A DNA stretch of 64,000 bases. Source: Sequoia sempervirens. Its lineage: Eukaryota; Streptophyta; Pinopsida; Cupressales; Cupressaceae. The notes below the pieces were generated by a model. It was given only the letters and a program-made list of their open reading frames with translations, had not been told where the DNA came from and searched no databases. Every line of letters starts with the position of its first letter. The first letter of the stretch is position 1. Positions 57,805 through 64,000 of this stretch are shown here, in pieces. The stretch is taken from contig VDFB02262614.1 in assembly GCA_007258455.2 (NCBI GenBank), forward strand, positions 1-64,000, read 5' to 3'. Both the position numbers and the translations under genes were made by a program.

Positions 57805-60777
57805 TTAAATCTCAACTACATCTGCCAAAAAGCTGGAAACTGCCTCTTTATCAGGAGCGTTGATACTATCTAAAGCCATATTCCGCTTTTCCAGGATTTC
57901 CTCGCCTTCTGCAATCAATATTAGAAAATATTTGACCTCTTCAACTACTTTATTGGATCTTGTTGACATCATGGTAATCTGATTCATCTTTCTGACAATA
58001 GGATCACTTCTAAAACTATCACGAACAAGATTCTGGAACTCTACTTGCACTTCATCAAGATCAATGAAACAGCCATCATTACGACGATACTGACAAGGGA
58101 TCTGTGAAACAAATATGCTTATGAATCTGAGGACATCAACAACCTTTTTCTATATTCATCAAATGCTTTTGATATTCTTTCATAAGTTTTTACCTTGAAG
58201 AGATGTTTTATCCATGCAAGAATCTATCTTTTATGTTCTTTTGCAACTATTGAATCATATGTTGTCCTCAAATCTAAAATGATAATCTCATGCATTGGTT
58301 TCACCTCCACCATACCCTACTCAAACCCCTGAATTCCTTGGCGTAGATCATGGGAATTATACCTTAACTAATACATCTCTAAAAGCACAAATCTTCCCTT
58401 GATGATGAACTACTCTATCCAATCATGCATATGCTTCCCATATACAACCAATTGTCAAGTAACTGGTGTTGATCAGTCGGTGTTTCTAGAACCTCAGGAA
58501 GCAATAGAGTGGTTTGTGAAGTGTCATGAAGTAGATTAGAAATATATTTCCATAGCTGTCAATTTTCAGCCTTGAGGGTTGCCTTATCCTCTCCATCCTT
58601 AAGCACTCTTTCCTTCATATTTCTTGTGGCAACCTCGAAGAAATTCACATCAGTATGTCAAGTGCTTTTGTTGAGATTGGCCTTGACAATCATGAAATCA
58701 TCAATCTCAACCTCATCAATATTCTTATCTTCTGGAGGCATAGTAGTCTCAATGATAATCTCACCATCTAGATTCTTCTCTATGTGAACTTGTTTCTTAG
58801 GATTCTTCACTAGTGATTCTTGGTAAATACTTTCAAGCTCTGCAAAGTTCAGTTGATACAAAGGCTTCCTTCTCTTCCTTCCTAAGATGTTCTCAAGCCA
58901 AGACAAGGTATCTTTACTAACTTCTCTGGGAGGCTCGGCTTCAACTTCATCAACCTCTTCAACCTATGAATCAATATGGATGGGAGAAGACCTCGGTGAC
59001 AGTGGAGAAACAGGTGAAAGGCACTGCTTCTGCTTGTGGCGTTGGCTCTTCAGGTGGAACTTCTAATACGACTATCGATTGTTCTTGATGAAATGCATCA
59101 AAGAATTCCAACTTTCTCCTTACATTCTTTGCCATTCTACCAATCTTCAAACTTTCTGGAGGGTGGCACATAGCCTTCATTCTTGGTTTTGGTTTGGAAG
59201 AAGAAGGTAGGGATGATTGCACTATTGGCAGCTCTTCAACTAGAATAGATTCCTTTTGTGTCCTCTTGAGGTTTAGGAATATCTTGTTGTTTTTAACAAT
59301 CCTACTCATTTTTTCTTTAATTGAAGTGCTTTCTTTGATGGACCAATTAACTTGTGAAAGCAAGTCGTTGCTCAATTTGATCTCTGGAATACATAGGAAG
59401 TATTATTTCTCCATCATCATTGGACAATCCTTCTATATCCTCCGACAAGAAATCAGCCATATGTTGGAGTGTAAACCTGTTGTAACTGCACCTGCGCACC
59501 TCAAACTCATCCTTGCAATTAGCCCAAAAATCTTCAACTATGGGAACATGTGCTCGATTCTGACCAAGACAAGATGCAAAGAGGCCATAAGGATAATATG
59601 ATCGCCTCTCGTTGAACAACTTGATGCCAAAATTTTATATTTCATTGCCCATCACCTTGGCATCAATCGATGATCTACATCTATAGATACCCATCTTAGT
59701 TGGAAAACTAAAAGCAGCCTTCTTTCAATTCTACAAGAACGTGTGAATTTCATACACTTGCCTCAGAAACTCCATAAACACCACCTCATATGTGGGATAC
59801 CTTGGAAACATGACTGGACTATTTGAGAAAGCGTACACTCTGATGTAGAAGAATGTAGGAAACTGGATGAACCAATCAGCCCACTCCACCATTACTACTC
59901 TAGAAACTGATGAAATTCGTACATGCAACTCATTGTCTAAGTCTCTCATTGTATGCATCAAGAATGCATCATTCACCCACCTGTAATGATGTGCTAACTC
60001 TGAAAACTCCAACTATGGGTAATGATGATATACGTGTGTAATACCCAGAGTTCCTACAATATTCAAACCTCTAAATTTACCTTGATAGGCCATTAGGTAG
60101 ACAAAGTATGAAATCATGTGAAACTCGTGGATTTTGAAATATTTTGTCATTTGATGGTGAAGACTATCGCTGATCAAAATTGGCTAGTCATAGAGCTCTA
60201 TTTTATTGATGATGTGAGAGATGATATAAAACATCCAAGGCTAGAATTTAGTGGCTTCTGCTTGACTTGTGACTCAGTTGAGCATAGTAATCATTATTAT
60301 AAACTCCTTGAATTCTCCACACCCGACATTCTTTGGAAAATTGTTGTGTTTCTCCTTCAACCATCTTTGTGCAATTTTCTTTTGGTTTTTTTCCTTGTGC
60401 ATGTGCCACACCTTTTCACACTCTTCAATGGAGATGACTAAATTTTTTTACCAAGGTGGAATTGAAAAGCATTTTTCTACATCATCTGATTTAAGGATGC
60501 AAACAACTAGCCCATTTGTTGCTTGGATTTCTCGTGTTGCAGGATTGTGATGCTTGACACAAGAAATTACAAACTCAAGGCTCTGCACCGAGATAGGAAT
60601 TGAAGTTACTGCAAGCAACCTGAAGTGACTAAGATGTCTAATTGCAACATTTCCTACTTCTTCCAAAGCACGCAAATCGAACACTATATTTATATGATGT
60701 AAACCATTTTCAAAAGTTTTGATATAATCATGATACAACGTTGGATTGGTTCTGAATTTCATGGGAGAGAACTGCAT
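57805..60777 (-). pseudogene. Unrecognised retroelement-type gene, copy 2 (more decayed)
   Basis: Segments at 60,777-60,448, then frames to 60,020, 60,012-59,731, 59,619-59,347, 59,375-58,971, 58,906-58,658 and 58,050-57,805. Together they are collinear with copy 1 (2344-5702). Shared blocks are PWMFY (preceded by a stop), W.ILISDSLHHQM, WVNDAFLMH, WFIQFPTFFYIR, FPRYPTY, VEDFWANCKDE, a K-rich basic region (RKRRKP) and the helical C-terminal end. The overall length of about 3 kb is like copy 1. Copy 2 adds P-, S- and E-rich linkers (58,971-59,375). Stops and frame changes are more numerous. No enzyme motif was found. Confidence 0.6.
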
Positions 60778-61437
60778 GCTAAAAAACTCAAATTTTGACT
60801 ATAAACTCGACTAGGTTCAAAAACTTTTTTACACAAACTACTGAAAATAGAATGTTGATTTCTCTTGAAAAGCAGTTTTCCAAAAAGAAAGTTGGGACCT
60901 GGGTTTTGTTGAGAATCACGTTTCAAAGGGACCCAGATTGTCTGATTTTGAAAATGTTGATGGTTGACTAAAAAAAGCAAAAACCCTAAAATTTTAGGAT
61001 TTTCTCAGAAAAAGCTGAGAGCTGGGTATTGTGTAGAATCATGTTTCAGAGAGAACCAGTTGAACATATTTTGGAAAAACTAAGGGTTTCCTGAAAAATC
61101 ATGGAAAAAGCAAGTTCTTGAAAAATAGAAAATTTTCCAAAGTTGTAGAGAATCAAAAACCAAGTTGGCCCAAATTGATGGAAATTGAGAAAGATGATCC
61201 CCTTCTTCTGAAAATTTGAAGCATGAAAAAGTGAGCCTCTGAGCAACCTGGTCTAGAAAATATGAAGAACAATGAAAAAGCACCACGTTTTAGCCTTCAA
61301 ATCTTGATATGAATAAAATTATATGTTTCCTTCTCTCTTGTTGTGGACATCACCTGCAAAATATGTAAATAACAAATGCCAAAGCCTCCTTAAATAGGTT
61401 TTGAGGATAAAAAATGCGTTATTCTCTAGCTTTAAAT
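60778..61437. other. Upstream leader of gene-family copy 2
   Basis: A-rich on the plus strand, with AAGAACC/AAAACC words and short overlapping antisense frames without motif. Equivalent in place to 5703-6179 upstream of copy 1. Confidence 0.35.
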
Positions 61438-61965
61438 CTTTGAAGCCAATCCTAAGCTAGGTTCATTGAATGTGGACACTACTTCGAATGTTGAATGATG
61501 AAATTCAAAAAATTTACTAAGGCATTTATTCTTGGACGCCCCTCTTGGAAAAATTAGCCATTTTTCTTGAAATTTCCAAATTTTGCTTGATTTTGACCTT
61601 AATTTGATCCTCAATTTTGGGCACTCAGTGAATCTTGTGAACTGGTTGATTATCTCGTTGTGGAGCCTGATTGAATCTGAGATGATTGTTAAGTTCAATA
61701 TTTGATAAAAAATGGTTCTGGACCCCCAAAATCTTGAGTGTCCCTAGCTACCCGGGGCACCTTTACTATCTAGAGATAGTTATTTTTCTCATGTTCTTCA
61801 TTTTTACCTTCAAATGAGTTCTCTGTTGTATTTTCATTTTTGAATGTTCAAGAGGTCCGATGAATTGACTACTGGATTCGCTAGACAGCTAGAAGTATTC
61901 TGGAAAGATTGTTTTGGAGGTTGCATCTCCTTAAAACTAAATCTAAGGGGTCAAAAGCTTGGGTG

Positions 61966-62227
61966 CCCAACTCCTCCAGAGTTAGAATTTTTCTATGTTT
62001 TTCAATCTTTTCTTTTGACTTTTTTCAATTTTGCATGTGTTTATCCCTCCATTCAATCTGTGATATCTGGCATTTGATAAATCTTCTGAGATTACTCCCA
62101 ACTCCTCCAGAGTTAGAATTTTTCTATGTTTTTCAATCTTTTCTTTTGACTTTTTTCAATTTTGCATGTGTTTATTCCTCCATTCAATCTGTGATATTTG
62201 GCATTTGATAAATCTTCTGAGATTACT
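61966..62227. repeat. 131-bp exact-type tandem duplication
   Basis: Units 61,966-62,096 and 62,097-62,227 begin CCCAACTCCTCCAGAGTTAG. They differ at only about two positions (ATCC/TTCC near 62,044 and ATCTGG/ATTTGG near 62,066), so the duplication is young relative to the surrounding array. Confidence 0.9.
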
Positions 62228-62317
62228 GAGAGATCCACTGAAAATCCTATTCAAATCTGAAGGAAAAGTGTTGGAAGTCTCAAACCCTAATTTCCATTTT
62301 TAGACACACAAAAATTT

Positions 62318-62344
62318 GGGCGCCCCTGGCTACCTGGGGCGCCC
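62318..62344. repeat. Perfect GC hairpin in the tandem array
   Basis: GGGCGCCCC (62,318-62,326), loop TGGCTACCT, GGGGCGCCC (62,336-62,344): a 9-bp perfect stem, all G or C. Related, less perfect forms recur in the other units. Confidence 0.8.
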
Positions 62345-62999
62345 ATGATCACCAGACTTAGTCATTTTTTAGGCATTTTTCAATTTCTCAATTATATCTC
62401 CCATGCAATGTCCTCCATTTGATCTACAACTACAAGTGACTGATGATTCCGACGATCTGGCTAAGACATTCACTAAAAATCCTGTAGAATTTTGAAGACA
62501 ATGACTGATGTGGAAAACCCTAATAGTTGGATTAGCCACTCCAAAACCCTAGGTGCCCCTGGCTAGCTAGGGCGCCCAAAGTTCCCAAACTTAGAATATT
62601 TTCTGTGAATTTCATGATTTGCATTTTGCTACTTTGATGGAACTTCTCTGTTTGATCTGAGATTTTAGTTGACTAGTTGATCTAATGGACCTATTGCTAG
62701 ATTCACTGCGAAGCCAGAAGAATTCTAAGCAACACTGCCTGGGAAGCACAAACCCTAATTTTGACTTTTGAGGCCTTGAAAAGATGGGTGCCCCTGGCTA
62801 GCAGGGGTGCCTTTCCTAGCAGAAGTTAGTTTTTTTATCAACTTTTTCAACTTTTTCTTTGCTCTTCATCTTCATTTTGTGCTCGACAATTGAAAAATGG
62901 ATAAGGCAAGGAATCACAAGCGCCTTGACTGGACAAGGGTCCCTGGACTCTCTAGACTTAGTCATTTTTTTACCATTTTCAAGATTTTCCAACTTCCCT

Positions 63000-63688
63000 C
63001 CATTCTTCGTTTCACAAACATTTATTTTTGTTAACTGATCTATGTAGTGCTTGAGGCCTTGAATCTTACACCTGGTAGTTGAGCATACTCCATTAATGAC
63101 CTTCTAGAAAGCATGTTATTTATGAGATCTATGTACTAACATTTGAATAATGATTTTATTTACATGAGATGTTTATAAATATTTTTTGTAAAGGGATTTA
63201 ATGTGTGGAATTTATTATTGCAAGAGACGCAGATTGTGATGCAGAGTTCGGGTATGGATGGTCAGGAAAAATTGAATCATGGATTATAATTTTATCCAAG
63301 TCGGGTTGCATACTCTGGGAGGTTATAAGGTAGAGGGCTTTGAATCCACCATCTCGATATTGTACATGCAGTGGAGACAAATTTCAATCTTTGGGAGAGC
63401 CCATTCCCAAGAGTAGCAGACCCAGAACAAAACAAAGTGTACGAGTGAAAATACCAATTGTTCATTCTAAATGTATGGAAAGTTCCTACACACTATCTTG
63501 ATTCGAAGTATCATCCCGGCAATGATTAAAGATTAAAACTCGAAGAGCTTCAGTGTGTAATTGGAGTTGATCTTCATTGAATTCAATTGAAATTCTCCTA
63601 TAAGTCACTACATTCCACATGCCTTGATGTGATTGGTCCCTTGGATTTCCTCTCATGTATTTGTCTTATCCTTTTTGTGCCTTGTGCT
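63000..63688. other. Right-hand flank without recognised gene
   Basis: No coding resemblance. Mixed AT-rich DNA between the tandem array and the TATA element at 63,689. Confidence 0.35.
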
Positions 63689-63698
63689 CTATAAAAGG
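63689..63698 (+). promoter_or_regulatory. TATA-box candidate near window end
   Basis: CTATAAAAGG, with a CCAAT-like ATTGG about 57 bp upstream (GTGATTGGTCCC). It resembles the LTR promoter at 1281. Downstream to 64,000 there is no convincing coding region, so this may be another LTR promoter or a host promoter. Confidence 0.3.
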
Positions 63699-64000
63699 CC
63701 AGAGGATCTTTCTTCTCAAGTTAAGTTCAGAATTTGTGGATGTCGAAAGAGCTAAAACTTCTTTAAGTTTTGTTCTCTTTTCCTATTTTTTGAATCATTC
63801 TGGTGTAAAAATTTGTATGCATGTAGACATTGATTAATATCATATCCAATTAGATAGTTGCCTATCTCATGAATCTTTTGTAGCTATTTTTGTTAGTTCA
63901 ACTGAACAAGACTGTGTGTTGTGTCGTTTAAGGGTGCATGCAAAACCTACTCGGTGTCCAAACTAAAACCCCTCTCTTTAAAATCTTGCACCGTTTTATA

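Larger units (their letters stand above)
61531..62945. repeat. Diverged tandem array, about 210-235 bp units, with GC hairpin cores
   Basis: Core GGGCGCCCCTGGCTA.C.GGGGCGCCC or degenerate forms at about 61,531, 61,739, 61,961, 62,318, 62,552 and 62,786, partial at 62,920. Two intervals are exactly 234 bp. Between cores each unit has AAACCCTAA (in several), CTTAGTCATTTTT or a variant, and a TCAA-rich piece. A 131-bp duplication lies inside the third unit. The cores are GC islands in AT-rich DNA. It stands upstream of gene copy 2, as the 71-bp array does for copy 1. Confidence 0.75.

Noticed and set aside
1..64000. tRNA, rRNA or intact host genes
   Set aside because: No tRNA arms with A and B boxes, rRNA-like conserved blocks or multi-exon coding pattern were recognised by eye; a dedicated scan (tRNAscan-SE, Infernal) was not possible here.

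Overview
This window is nuclear plant DNA made almost entirely of transposable elements. No intact host gene, rRNA or tRNA gene was recognised. Low gene density, long LTRs (1.4 to 1.9 kb), nested insertions and gag/pol relics of very different ages suit a large-genome plant, plausibly a conifer or other gymnosperm. That assignment is inference from style, not from a marker gene.

Layout. (1) 1-9.1 kb: a minus-strand gene relic of an unrecognised family (2344-5702), downstream of a GC-marked 71-bp minisatellite and an LTR-like stretch. Next to it lies an inverted, internally deleted plus-strand copy (47-2205) with a TATA box, poly(A) signal and CA end. (2) 9.1-13.65 kb: a truncated minus-strand Ty3/gypsy element with LTR, iMet primer site, gag and mutated protease, interrupted by a 540-bp insertion. 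(3) 13.65-14.0 kb: copia-type LTR remnant, then about 3.7 kb without recognisable content. (4) 17,691-25,462: a nearly intact chromovirus (Ty3/gypsy with chromodomain), with TTTAG target duplication, 1.39/1.40 kb LTRs and a gag-pol frame broken once near 23,719. (5) 25.5-37.9 kb: AT-rich decayed DNA with an L1-like ORF1 relic, a 40-bp tandem repeat and unclassified minus-strand ORF pieces. (6) 37,962-51,948: a 14-kb LTR element with matching CTTGA duplications that carries only gag-protease, no recognisable polymerase or integrase, and a leucine-rich-repeat (NLR-type) gene fragment in antisense. It sits between two copies of a roughly 1-kb repeat (30.97-32.0 and 52.25-53.25 kb). (7) 53.3-56.8 kb: copia-like LTR, a second unknown minus-strand pseudogene family with a poly(A)-type end, and an L1-type RNase H fragment. 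(8) 56.85-63 kb: a second diverged copy of the 2.3-5.7 kb gene family, again minus strand and again downstream of a tandem array with GGGCGC cores, here forming perfect hairpins.

Best candidate for something undescribed: the two-copy gene family at 2344-5702 and 57,805-60,777. It keeps the motif PWMFY...W...ISD.LH.Q, an acidic/basic linker and a helical C-terminal part. Both copies lie downstream of GC-core tandem arrays. I interpret it as the cargo or structural ORF of a large non-autonomous retroelement, but I cannot assign a function. The main chronology from the sequence: the 14-kb element inserted into older repeats, and the chromovirus is the youngest insertion, since its LTRs are almost identical.
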